A program made the translations under genes and the position numbers. A stretch of DNA of 64,000 nucleotides from Balanoglossus misakiensis (lineage: Eukaryota; Hemichordata), in assembly GCA_040954595.2 (NCBI GenBank), contig CM082582.2, forward strand, positions 10,168,001-10,232,000, written 5' to 3'. Every line of letters begins with the position of its first letter. Position 1 is the stretch's first letter. This document shows positions 48,840 to 60,365 of the stretch, one piece after another. The notes under the pieces are model-generated. The model saw only the letters and a program-made list of their open reading frames with translations. It ran no database searches and was not told where the DNA came from.

Positions 48840-51400
48840 TCTGGTTTTTTGCATCTGCAAAACAAGCAATTTAGAAATGAATGCCTATAATAGCCATGGG
48901 CATGAAACAAAGCATGATCACCACTGTACGCCAATTGTTCATTCGTAGATGGTACATAATTTAAATCTGTATGGCTGCCTGGAATTTCACTCTCTATATG
49001 GCAACTCGATTAAATTCTACTGCAACAACGATAGAGATCTGCTCACATAAGCTTATAATTGTACTCTAGTTGAACCGACAACTCCTGGACATTGTGAACA
49101 AACACACCCCACCCTATCATGCATTGTCTCCGTCATTGCTTCAATGTTCTTTCCCACAATTCTTACCTTCCCACAACGGTAATCTCTGGACATCAATCAC
49201 GCAGGCTGGCAATCATATTAGCATCATCTATGGAATCTCTGGAATAAATGAAAAGTATGTAAAGATGGCTGACATGTTTGTGCCATAACAAAATGGCCAC
49301 ACCTAGCATCTAGCAGTCAGGACGATTTTAAAACATCCACATATTTTACCGGTTCCATATTGTTACATGCAGGTTTGTGAAAAATCGGTTCGTTCGACTG
49401 GGAAACGGCATCAGTCTGAATCGAAAAAACAAAAACTTCAAAATGGCCTCCATGCATGAAAAGAGGGGCTTTGATGTCTATATCGCTTGTCAAACCTTAC
49501 TTGAAACCTCTGGTCTTCTTGCAGCCATTGAAGATACTGCCCTTACCGCACCGTCAGCTGTACTGCTGTATGGCGAAAACAACTAGTAGCTTAGGCCCCA
49601 GCTTTGTTGATGAATACTATTATGAGTTGATCTCGTCTCTGGATCTGCAAAACAAGGAAATGAAGTGAATGTATGTAATAATCATGATCGTTCAGTCATG
49701 GAACATACCTGCCCTTACCTCACCCAGCTATACCGCTGCATGGCGAAAAAAACTCTGGTCTCTGCATCTGCAAAACAAGCAAATGAAAGTGAATATTCAT
49801 GAACACGAAAGAAAACGTCTACCGCGATCACCGTACCACAAAGACGAATGTCAGCAAAAAAAACCACTCGGGTTATACTAGTATGTTTCGATAACGTTTT
49901 ATTGATTGCAGTTGTGGTAAATGGGTAAAGATTACAATTCTCAACAATAAAAATGAAAGTAAATAACTTATTTTACCATAAAACAGGCTAACGGAGACAT
50001 ACGTGTACGTTTTTAATATTTTATTGAAAAATGACGAAAGATGACAAATCTGACAAAACCTATATTAACTACTAGTAAATACGCACGCTCGAAGATGATC
50101 GATACGGAAATAAACCACTCAGTTTATCAGTACAACGTGTATGTTTTTAATTTTTTATTGAAAATGACGAAAGATGACAACTCTGGCAAAACCTGTATTA
50201 ACTACTAGTAAATACGCACGCTCGAAGATGATCGGTACGGAAATAAACCACTCAGTTTATCAGTACAACGTGTATGTTTTTAATTTTTTATTGAAAAATG
50301 ACGAAAGATGACAACTCTGGCAAAACCTGTATTAACTACTAGTAAATACGCACGCTCGAAGATGATCGGTACGGAAATAAACCACTCAGTTTATCAGTAC
50401 AACGTGTATGTTTTTAATTTTTTATTGAAAATGACGAAAGATGACAAATCTGACAAAACCTATATTAACTACTGGTAAATACGCACGCTCGAAGATGATC
50501 GGTACGGAAATAAACCACTCAGTTTATCAGTACAACGTGTATGTTTTTAATATTTTATTGAAAAATGACGAAAGATGACAAATCTGACAAAACCTATATT
50601 AACTATTAGTAAATACGCACGCTCGAAGATGATCGGTACGGAAATAAACCACTCAGTTTATCAGTACAACGTGTATGTTTTTATTTTTTTATTGAAAAAT
50701 GACGAAAGATGACAAATCTAAAAAACTTGCATTAATTATATTAAACCGTCGGTCAGAGGGATGGGACCCACCCGCCCCGGGGATTTTATTTATGTCTATA
50801 TAACTTACTTGTTTTAAGCCTCATATAATCCACTGGTCTTCATTCAGCCATGGATCATACAAACGCTCACCTCATTGTAGGCTAGTTGCATGGCCCAAAT
50901 ATACCGTACAACTTACCGTGACACACACATGCGCGCACACACACACACACACTCACAACAACGAGCACCTTTCGAAGCATTCAAAGCCGATGAACTTGTT
51001 GGTGCCGTAACAAAAATGACCCATACACCGAGCATGTGGTCATGTTGGTTCTAAAACTTCAATGACATCCACATATATAGCATCCGCATTGTTGCATTCT
51101 TCAGATTTGAGTAAAATCGGTTCGCTGAACTGGCTACCGGCACCAGTCAGAATCGTTGAAAGATCTTAAAAAAATTGCCAAAAAAACTTGGCTGATACCG
51201 CTTACTTTGACATCATGCTTGATAACATCATAGCATCCACGCAGAGTATAGCAGCAGTTGGTCTGGGCGTTCGATCTGCAAAAAAAGGGAAACAAATTGA
51301 ATGCCTATCCATGAACACGAAACCAAAGATCAACCGTCATCACCGTACGCTGAACTGGTGTTCATCCGCATATTGTACATCATACACGACGACAATAGTA
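48840..51400. repeat. Diverged copies of a dispersed repeat module
   Basis: A motif around atctgcaaaacaagcaa, followed within 30-60 bp by gaatg...catgaacacgaaa and then gatcaccgtac, recurs near 48855, 49644, 49762 and 51275 at clearly different ages. A second shared block (aaaatcggttcg followed by aactgg or actggg and a caccagtc- or catcagtc-like stretch) occurs near 49380 and 51112. These look like decayed copies of one non-coding repeat flanking the 133-bp tandem array. No coding remnant of a transposon was found. Confidence 0.6.
50001..50735 (+). repeat. 133/134-bp tandem repeat, about 5.5 copies
   Basis: Units start at 50001, 50135, 50268, 50402, 50535 and 50669 (acgtgtatgttttt), with spacing 134, 133, 134, 133, 134. 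The length change comes from gaaaaatgac versus gaaaatgac. Units also fall into two types by caaatctgacaaaacctata (copies 1, 4, 5) versus caactctggcaaaacctgta (copies 2, 3). A decayed relative of the unit is visible at about 49863-49910. The last copy degenerates after 50720. Confidence 0.95.
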
Positions 51401-51419
51401 TGTTTTAGGGCTTCGCTGG

Positions 51420-54400
51420 GAAACAAGTAGCCTGAAACCCCAGCATGGCACTATGTACATTTAATTACATATTTTCAAGTTAGGCCTACAGCCTAGCGGA
51501 TTTTTTTTTTTATAAAACTCCGACAAAAATATTTTTGGCAAAGACTTCACGGACACACAATAATAAATATTCCCAATGAAGCGTTTCAAAGCATATTTTG
51601 CTATTATCTGGTAGGATAATACAAAATTTGCATTCATTTACACCCGAAAACACGCTGACTGCACGTGTACCCGCTGTAGCTGTCAATTCATCGAACCCGC
51701 TACCGATTCATCTTAGGCCCCTTCCCCTTTCCCGAAAACTACCTTGTTTTGTATGTAAAAAAACCTGCCGCCCACCAGTAGAGCTATAACACCGACCTGT
51801 CTTAATTTGATAAACCGTACATCTCGAGTAGAGTAACGCGAAACGGTGGCATTTGTGAATTAAAACGCAGGGAAGCGCTGACTCGAAGTGTCTGACTGCC
51901 ACGCACCCAATTGTTAAATTCTATGGTGTAAACGTCTGGCTTTTTAGTTGTCCGTAATTCGCCACAGAATAACCCATGTTTCTGGTCAAAAATGGAGTAA
52001 CTATGTCTACTTCTGTTACTTTACTTACCGTGGTCTTCATGAAAACTATCCAGCGGAGAAACTCTGTTTTGGGGGCCAGAGTTTTCCGCATCTTCTCGTG
52101 GTCCGTGCAGCAACGTGGCCGTCTGACTCTCTTATGAAAATGCACGGAAGGCTAGACGGAAATTTCCAAGTAGAGATGGTCCAGGTGGCTTCAGCCAATC
52201 AGCAGCGAAAGCTTTGCATTGACGAGTCTCAAGTCACGTCACGTGACCCGCATAAAAAATGCTGACACAGTTACATAACTGTCGGAATTTCCGATTATTT
52301 TTTTGTCGTAGTTTGCCAGACATTTTGAACATCAAGCGATTCCACACCCGAAAGAATCGTATGTGTGTCAAAGTTATAAAATGAAGAGAAGATCACCTCT
52401 TGTATCTACAACAGGGATCAAAAGTTCACTTTTATCAAACTTTTCTCGGTCAAATCTCCTCACCGGGGTAAAGGTCATGACCCCCCCCCCCCGGATGCCC
52501 GCGGTGAATCTACATATGCTACGTGACATATTAACATAATATCTTCTTGGAAGGGAAGCCATAGATTCAATCCCGTAGACTTAGTTTACATCATTTCGGC
52601 AGAGATCAAATTCCATTTCATTCATTTTCTAAGTTCTGACAAAGTCGAAGTGTGTCTCTTTGCGTGCACCTAAGGAAACGCGTCCCTAATCAATTATGAA
52701 AACCGATATCCCATCACGAGCTGACAAAGAAGTCATGATAAATAATATTTTAACGTATACTATTTCAGCCGTTGTACGTGCGTGTTAGGTGCTCTGACGC
52801 TAGCAGTAATAAAAAGCGGAATTTTTTTTTCTCAGAAATAAATGATGAAAACGTTGGACTTTCAAAATACAGCGGACTCTTGCCGGGGGTATCGTTTTCA
52901 ATCACTTCTTCCCCGCACGAGGCAAACAAGAGACTGACAAACAAGTCTGTCCTTACGTCGTTTTATATGTTTACACGCCTTTTGTGTACCAGTCTTTGCT
53001 CGCCCTTTGTGGCTTACGGCGTTCAGTGTACAATCAGTGAATATCTCGCGAGCATCTCGTCAACTGACGCGGCGAACGTGCCAGACGTGCCGAGAGATGT
53101 AAAGTTAACTCACACTTGATGGTACGGTTCGCGCCATTATCGTGCCAGTGAGCGATACAGAGGGAATTGCTTTCGCTAGTTTCGCTCTCACCTTGTCTTT
53201 GACCTTGACCAGTCATCGCATCAATCTACCTACGCACAAAATTTTATCTCAACTCCCAAAACACATCAAATATCAACATACCATGTCCAGGCAGGTAGGC
53301 TGGTAGGCAGAGACTTATGATGTTAACACCATGATGTGCATTCGGCACGGGAGCAAAACACAGACTTCCTTTCAGTTTTGATCAAGGCCGAAACTATTAA
53401 TCTAGTACCGAGCAGCGGTATACACACTTTTATTCCATTTACACTTGATAATACCTTTAGGCAGACTAAACAAATATCAGGAAAATGGAAGTTTAGTCAA
53501 AATCCTTGTGCAAAAATTGTTAGAAATTTGCATGATGTCGTGGGGCATCTAAGACGGTGACGCCATTGTCCGCCATCCTGTTTTCTATAATCTCGCTTGA
53601 TTTTGCAATTTGTATGTTATGCTTCCGTGCATATTCGCGCGGAAATAACTTTATGTGGCCTCGTCTCTCTGTTGGTCGGCAGATGCCGGGGGTAGAAATT
53701 GTCTTGCCCCAAGGGCACAGCAACATGGCAACAAAGTCGAGTTTCCAGTGAGCTGCTCTGTCTGGTGGTGGTGAGATTCTTGACATTTCATCGAAAGGGG
53801 GCGCTCTAGTACAACAATGGCTTGGTGAAGACATGACCACACCTGATCCGTACTCGAAATCCGGCGACCCGAACGGACCATTGCTGCTATCGTCGGGATC
53901 ATCGTCACTTGGCCTCTCGTAAATAATAAAACATCAAAAATCACCAGATCTGATGCTGCTTGGAACTTTCGGTAAAAACTGGTCCAAAGTTCGCGCATAT
54001 ACAGTACAGGTGCGGGTCAGTTCTCATTGAAGCATGCCCGCCAGGTACGGTCAAATGTGCTGCGTACCTTAGAGAACCCTCATTTACTAGTTCGTGTGAG
54101 ATCTGACAAGCAGGCATCTGACCCAGTTCAACTGGACTTATCAGAGTACGATTTCAGTTTTTAAAAATTGGTCCAATAAACGGATAAATTGGGTGTGAGT
54201 ATATCATCAATCTATCTCGTAAATATGTTGTAACTTGTTACGAATGTGTGCCAACAGTAAGGGTAATTCTTTCGTCAAAATTATTTTTATTCCAAACTGT
54301 TCTCCCGTGGTCTGGTCCAGCTGAAAGTCTCTTCATTTCGCATATCATACTCAAGCGAGCAGCAATTGCTTTTAGTTTGTTCCATTCCATACGTATAGCT

Positions 54401-54800
54401 GTTAAACATGAGAAGGACATCTCATGTATAGATCGATGAACACAAAGCGCCGCAGCTGTAATTCTCCAAGTTAAAAAAAGTACCAGTAAAAATGCCGACC
54501 CCTAAAAGAATCGATCTCAAGACGGTATGACGTAACCAACAGCATTTGCAGACTTCTTCGATATTGTTCGTTCGGCAATGAATTTTTTTTGACCGGTGTA
54601 CACACAAAAAACTCTTCTTCGGCTGTCTAGTCTATTGGTAACGGACAGCCATCCATCTATACGATATCACAGAGAGAGCTAACGCCGTACCCTGGCCGGT
54701 ACGCCGAGCAATAACGACCTCGGTGCGATAAATCAGTGACCTCGTTCGACCGGCATACGTCATCCACAGGGACAAACGCCTGGTGTCAAAGGACGCTGGG
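51420..54800. other. Intergenic DNA with one promoter-like cluster
   Basis: No protein family recognised on either strand, although several open frames of 60-115 codons exist. Homopolymer C13-14 lies at about 52482. On the minus strand, around 53575-53555, the sequence ggatggcggac and a nearby aatggcgtc resemble paired YY1-type sites. Beyond the cluster described separately, I see nothing that supports a gene. Confidence 0.4.
52195..52260 (+). promoter_or_regulatory. Promoter-like cluster: CCAAT box, CACGTG palindrome, TATA-like box
   Basis: CCAAT at 52195-52199, the 10-bp palindrome gtcacgtgac at 52238-52247 (E-box of the USF/MITF type overlapping a CRE-like half site) and cataaaaaat at 52251-52260 are spaced as in a core promoter reading rightwards. 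No gene was recognised downstream within 4.6 kb, so the target is unknown. The elements are common and chance is not excluded. Confidence 0.3.
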
Positions 54801-54883
54801 TATAAACAAGTCTAAAGGTGCACCATAAAACCATGAGCATCAGCACGGCACGTACATTCGAGCTTGCGTCTCCCTGCTAGCAG
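54801..54883 (+). promoter_or_regulatory. Putative TATA promoter and non-coding first exon of the NTF2-like gene
   Basis: TATAAA at 54801-54806 is followed about 30 bp later by a likely start region (ccatgagcat at 54831-54840). A strong donor (cag, then gtaagtt) closes the exon at 54883. The next gene on this strand begins after an acceptor (cttttcgtttcag, ending at about 56861) with its ATG 52 bp downstream, so this could be its 5' UTR exon across a 2 kb intron. The exon carries a complete 15-codon upstream open frame (ATG at 54833, stop at 54878-54880). The link is inference. Confidence 0.35.
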
Positions 54884-56860
54884 GTAAGTTGTCCGTTTTT
54901 AGCTCGACGTTGTTATAGGCTGCGACGAATCTGGTGTATATTCGCATTCTTGGGTCAACGCACGCAACTGGTCGAACCAGCCTCGAGACAGCTGGTAATG
55001 TATACGTAGACTTTCCAAGGTAGTTGTCGGAAATTTTAAAGTGCCTTAGCTCTTGAAAAATTAATCTAAATTAGTGAATCCTATGTGATGCCAACAATTT
55101 ACTATTAGTGGGGGGGGCGCTTGTGCGGTGCCATCTTCTGTAACGAGGGACCATGTGTCAGTATTGGATGCTTTTGAATACCAAAGCATACAAAAACAGG
55201 CTGGAAGACCTCCTACAAAGCGGTCACCACAACCAACCCATAGAAATCGGAGCAGTGGCCCATTTCCACTGATATATACTCGTTGGGGTCTGTGCCTTCA
55301 CTCCATGCATTCAACCAAATCCGTGTTTCTCGGGTGACGATTACAAACGAAAGTTGTCTGGCTGTGAGTTCAGGGGACAAGATGTTGTTTCGCAAGTGTC
55401 CTATCGGTGTGACGTCATACTGTTAAAAAACGAAAACCAAGGCACATGGGGAATGGGGAACACTTGTTTACAACCTCGATTCTGCACTGTGGGTGACCCC
55501 GTTTTTATCGATATCGGGTCAAAATTGCACGTTGCTTTCCCAAGACGTTTAGTCTTGCTACCCCATGACTTTATAGTAATGGACGCCACAGACATCTATG
55601 ACGTCGTCGCATATACAGAGCTCATGCGTCATCTATCGATCTGCTTCCACGGACAAACACTTCAGGTCATAATCATGCCCGATTTTGTTGTTTTTGTTTG
55701 TTTTCATATCGTGTTGTGCCCTTGCATGATCCATTTGAACTATTGGGTGTAATTATAATAGTCCACGTTTCTGACAGCGCCTAACTTTACATACGCAAGG
55801 CCTTAAGGGCCAGAGAAGGTGAAATCCAATTAATGTCCTGACCGGGTCAGAGTTCTTCAACCGTTCAGTATTACCATTATTGCTGTACAAAGGTCGCAGC
55901 TCAACCACTTTAGTCAAATTAGCTTCAAATACCCTAAAATGTTAGGGGAGGGACGTGGATAATTATAATGCACGCATTGTAAACAATATTTCTTATTTAA
56001 TAAAAAAAATATTGTGCGCAAAGTTTTGGTTGAAAGTTTTCACGAGTTTCGAGCCAGAATATAAAAGGCATAGCTATTGGTCTGTCAATGTATATATAGC
56101 CCTAAGATGAATGAGCTCAATATCTGTGGAACTGCCGCATGGTAGGCCACTAAACATGATTTATGCCATAAAGTACGGACAGAATTAGTCGCAGCATAAA
56201 TGTGCTAATAGTAGTTCAGTTAGCGGTCATTAGCTATCTAAATTTGCATATAAACGAACACGTGTACTAAAAGAAGTGATAATGGTGTGATATGTAATTC
56301 AAGAAAATGGCGATCACACTTTCGGCGTTTGCCAAGTTGTTCTACTCAATTTGCATGCATTAATTTACATAATCTTCAGTATACGAGATCAGTACCAGCG
56401 TCGCCAGGTTACAGTTGTCGGTATACCTTGCGCGATGGTTAACCGTTACCTGATAACCTATTTAGTCATAAAACCATGCTAACTCCGCGCTACTGTTCGC
56501 TTGTCAGTACTTTGCAGCAAGAAGGTCTTGTCTGACCTCTGTTAATGGGCAATCCTCAAGGCCAACGCTTATCGCCGAACCAGTGACGCGTATCGAATGA
56601 TGCGGTATGATCGCTGTCAGTTTATCATTTATTGAAGCAAACGACAACACACAGCTCTCAGAGATCTTGACATTAATCTCACGACCTCTCGTTCCAGGCT
56701 TTATGCATAAACAGTTCAAAGGGGGTACAAATCTTTCTCGGAACCCAATAACCGAAAAAAATCAACAACACTTTGAATGATTTATTGTATAACACCGCAA
56801 TATATACGGAGAAATTCCAATTATGGATACAATAATTCTGAACCAGAACTTTTCGTTTCA
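54884..56860 (+). other. Putative 5' UTR intron / intergenic DNA before the NTF2-like gene
   Basis: About 2 kb with a G8 run at 55111 and otherwise mixed, mostly AT-rich DNA. The 55354-55752 open frame has no recognisable motif. I see no further gene. Confidence 0.35.
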
Positions 56861-56912
56861 GATACACATCCCGCTTTAGTGAATCTTCTTCCACGAACAT
56901 CTCTGTCAGAAA

Positions 56913-57428
56913 ATGGCGTCTCCGGATATGAAGGACGCCGTCGTAGCGTTGCAGAGGAAGTGGACGTCGCTGTATAATGTCGGCAACATAAGACTGTTGG
57001 TCGAGCTGTACACAACGGACGCCACCACTATGATGCCGGGTCAAAAGTCAATGAAGGGCAGAGAGGGTGAGTACGGTCATCGTAGATGCGAAGAACACTT
57101 TACATGTACATGTACTCAAATATCCTCCGTCGCTATCGAATCTCTCTGTCTCTGTCTTTCATGTACTTCACTCTTACTTTCGTTATCTTCTTGTGTTCCA
57201 GGCATTGGTGAAGCCTTGTCCGAGATGAGGAAAAAGATCGCCTCCTACCACCCCCACACTCCAGACGAAGTCGGCATGGTCGACGACAGTGTGCTATTCT
57301 TTACCGCCGGTTTCACGTGCTATAACCCGGACGGAGAACCCCTGTATCCAGGGAAGGGACTGTTCCTTTGCAAGAGGGTGGAGGGGGAATTGCTGCTCTA
57401 TGCAGATTGCGTCAACTACAACGTGTAA
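56913..57428 (+). CDS. NTF2/SnoaL-like (DUF4440-type) small protein, paralogue 1
   Basis: Two exons, 56913-57066 and 57202-57428, joined in phase 1 to give 126 aa. The N-terminal helix (ALQRKWTSLYNVGNIRLLVE), the short LYTTDATTMMPGQKSMKG stretch and the C-terminal strands (FFTAGFTCYNPDGEPLYPGK, GLFLCKRVEGELLLYADCVN) follow the cone-shaped alpha+beta layout of NTF2-like/SnoaL domains, which often bind small hydrophobic ligands or act as small enzymes. No signal peptide, so cytosolic. The catalytic role is unknown. The 135-bp intron has a clear polypyrimidine tract and contains no in-frame stop, so retention would add 45 residues. A paralogue lies 1.3 kb downstream with an intron at the same place. 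Confidence 0.75.
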   Translation: MASPDMKDAVVALQRKWTSLYNVGNIRLLVELYTTDATTMMPGQKSMKGREGEYGHRRCEEHFTCTCTQISSVAIESLCLCLSCTSLLLSLSSCVPGIGEALSEMRKKIASYHPHTPDEVGMVDDSVLFFTAGFTCYNPDGEPLYPGKGLFLCKRVEGELLLYADCVNYNV

Positions 57429-58735
57429 GGGAATATTATTGGACAGTAGTGCGAGTCATTAAATACAACATGGAACTCTGTGAAATTTTCGCCAGTGCAC
57501 GTCGGTCGTTGCCATGGCGATTGAACTCTGAAGAGAAGAAGAATAACTGAAATCTGAGCTTGTTTGTAGTGTAGTTGCTTACTGCAATCGGTAGGGACAG
57601 ACTTTAGGGTATAGGGACAGAAGTTTATGCAAACACGATGAAGGGGTTTCGGAAGTGGTCGTTATTTTTCCTTTTCTATATTGGTACCGATTTTTAATGA
57701 AATCTCGGTTAAACTGAAATGTTTGATTCGTATTTACAAACTAAGATGTTTTCGAAATGTATTTTATAAACAATCAATGCTCTCGTTTATAGCATCCGCA
57801 CGAGCATTCGCTTTGATTTTTTTTGTTTTTTACCCTCTCTGATCATTGTCTGTCAGCTGAAAATTATTGTACACAGGAACAAGTACATATTAGTTACAGG
57901 CATAAAACTTAGCTACCGTTTGGGTTCAAAGTCACGGCCGGTGTTGCGCGTTCACGTGACATGTGACCTAAGATGGCGTCTCACTTTTTGTCTTTCACAT
58001 ATGAAGCTTTTACCTTTATAGAAATCACTGTAGTTTACTGCATTCTGAATACGCGCTGCAAGCTGACATCTACTTTGGCGCACCGTGGCGCTAAATTTCT
58101 ATTATGGATGTCAGGAACATTGCTTAAATATCGGCCCAGAAGTTAACAAATTGAAATCTCGTCTATGTAATGTATATACGAATAAAGTATTGCTGTCAGT
58201 ATTATAAAGCTTGTGATGTGAGACCTTGGGTCGGGCGTGTGAACTTCTCTTTGTCGCAGCAGTTTTGACAGTGTTTAATTAACGCTAACACCCAATTACA
58301 AATAATAGCATTGTAGTCGTTGGCTTGCACAAAAGTGAATTTAAAGGGGAATGTCGTCGCAACTGCACATGTGCGACTTTGTTGTTTATAAACACACTAT
58401 CGGCATTGTTCGCACGGGCATCCCGATAGCCAGATACATATTTGCGTGCGAGTGTGGTACCATATCAATGTTCATACACACAGAGCACGTAGCAATGTTT
58501 GTGCAAAAGCACCACACGCGGTTTAGAGATGATGGTGGTGCCATATTGGATGAGGTCATCTGTACCTTGACCCGTGCTGCTGTCATCGTTCCTGTGTAAT
58601 GCTCCCATGTTCCATGAAGAAGCGGTGTCGTCACTCTGAAGATTCACCTGTGAATGAAGTAGTCCGCGAACATCAACCCCAGTTATTGCTACGTGTTTCT
58701 GCACAACTGCTTTCAGAGATCTCAGCGGGCCAAAA
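57429..58735. other. Region between the two NTF2-like paralogues, with a promoter-like CpG stretch
   Basis: The first part is the 3' UTR of paralogue 1. Around 57935-57985 lie a CACGTG (57953-57958) and aagatggcgtc, a good YY1-type site (about 57970-57980), which may belong to the promoter of paralogue 2. An acceptor-like site (caactgctttcag) at about 58716 precedes the second ATG, so paralogue 2 may also have a 5' UTR intron. The open frame at 58351-58599 has no recognisable domain. Confidence 0.35.
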
Positions 58736-59295
58736 ATGGACCCGCGCGAAATGCTCGCGCAGACCCGCCAGAGACTGTCATCGGCGTACCAAGCCGGCTG
58801 CTTCGAAACCATTCGCCAACTTTGTCTCCCGGATGTCGTTATGATGGCCCCGGGCCAGGAGACAAAACGAGGAATAGAAGGTATGACATTCCGTGTTTAA
58901 ATCACAAAGTTATTTTCAAAAACTGTTTCACCAGACTATGGCTTAGGCCTACGAGCATTCTCTCTTTAGAATCGGTCTCCCAGGCTGGAGTTTGCTCAAC
59001 TGAATTGTAAGCTTCTACTAAATAATGAAACAGGTAATAATTAATTTATGTTACAGAAATAATAAAGGCGGGAAAGGAAATGATGGACGACGGGATAACG
59101 GAAGTGCAATATGTATCGGAAGAAACTATCGTACCTGTGGATAATGAATTCATCATCGACAGAGGGCGTTTCATTTTTCGGACTGAGGACGGCAGCGAAG
59201 TCGACAGGGGCAAGTACTTGATGGTGTGGCGGTTGACGAACGGAGAGTATCGTGTTTACATCGACTCCTTCAGCAGTGATCTGCCGGAACAGTAG
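58736..59295 (+). CDS. NTF2/SnoaL-like (DUF4440-type) small protein, paralogue 2
   Basis: Two exons, 58736-58880 and 59057-59295, joined in phase 1 to give 127 aa. It shares layout with paralogue 1: helix RQRLSSAYQAGCFETIRQL, MMAPGQETKRGIEG (compare MMPGQKSMKGREG), then helix and strands FIIDRGRFIFRTEDGSEVDR and GKYLMVWRLTNGEYRVYIDS, which is typical of the DUF4440 C-terminal sheet (the final strand ends in a D). The intron sits at the equivalent codon and phase as in paralogue 1, so the two arose by tandem duplication, but they are now quite divergent. Function unknown; no signal peptide. Confidence 0.75.
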
Positions 59296-60365
59296 GAGAA
59301 GCAGGCGATGTAAAACATTATCACCACTGGGTGGCGTGCTTCATAAATTGGCTTTTGGCGAAAATTTGAGTGAAATATGTACGCGAACGTCATTAGCTAC
59401 CAAGTGCAATTATCAAAACGCCTACTTTACTTTGTAAGCCGCTGCTTTTGTTGATTTTCATGCTTTCGTTGGTGAACGCGGCTGGTCGGATTATAATGTC
59501 GTTTTGCAGTTTGTTTTCGAGGAACAAACAGGTATTGTATGTGCTTAGTCTCCAACCATATGGCCACATATGAACGGCTTACTTTGGGGTACGCTAAAAT
59601 TTGTAAATAGTCTAAGTCCATATGTGAGATTTTATGCTCTAAACACAACACTGTTCAAAAACAGCTCATTGCAACTGAGTTTTACGAGAATGTCAGATTG
59701 TAAATTTCCTTTTTCATAATTAATTTTGGTTGATTGCAAAATATACTTATATGGTCCACATTACTTGAAATGATGTCGTGTGTACTTTACAGCAGTCGGC
59801 TAACAGAAGATAAAAGGTTCAACTTTCAATCTAGCAACAGAGTTCCCTTCTGAATTATTATATGAATAATTCAGTATCAATTAGGACATGTAATCATATA
59901 GGCATTAAACATTCACTTCACCTAGAGTTTCTGCAGAGATCCTTAAATACTGAAGTATTTCGATGCGACGTTGGTGCGGGCTGGCATGCGTGTGTATCGC
60001 CGGAAGACGAAGAGCCGCGCCCAAAGACGATGACGATTGCTCTAACGTCGCATCAGAAACTGGATATGATACCCGGGACAAAATACTGAAAAATACTGTT
60101 TGGAGCTGCTGTCCCGTCAGTGATTATTCAAAGCTTCACATTAAGTGTTATTGAGAAATGTTAGTGTTGCTTATGCACTAGAATTACAAATTACAAAGAT
60201 GGTTGTTTATTATTCGTCTGGCGTACAATCGAAACTGTTGGGTGGACGAACAAATCACGTGGTCCGCCCCTTCAGCAACAGCTGCGTCACGCATGTGTTA
60301 TTATGCACCACATAAATTGTCAGTTTGGGCGAGCGTCAAGAAGTAGACTTTTCTGACTCGACAAA
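59296..60365. other. Intergenic region and 5' flank of the H3-like GPCR
   Basis: AT-rich until about 59930. Close to the GPCR there are a CACGTG at 60256-60261, a ccgcccc GC box just after it and a cataaatt TATA-like element at 60310-60317, about 50 bp before the ATG. These could form the promoter with a very short leader. No other gene seen. Confidence 0.35.

Noticed and set aside
50001-50735. Common origin of the 133-bp repeat and the 87-bp satellite
   Set aside because: They share only aaaaatgac and A/T-rich context; the rest cannot be aligned.
52772-53119. A 115-codon open frame as a gene
   Set aside because: No domain, no splice or promoter support, ordinary length for chance in this region.
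58351-58599. An 82-codon frame between the NTF2-like paralogues
   Set aside because: Open on both strands with similar length, no similarity to either paralogue and no recognisable motif.
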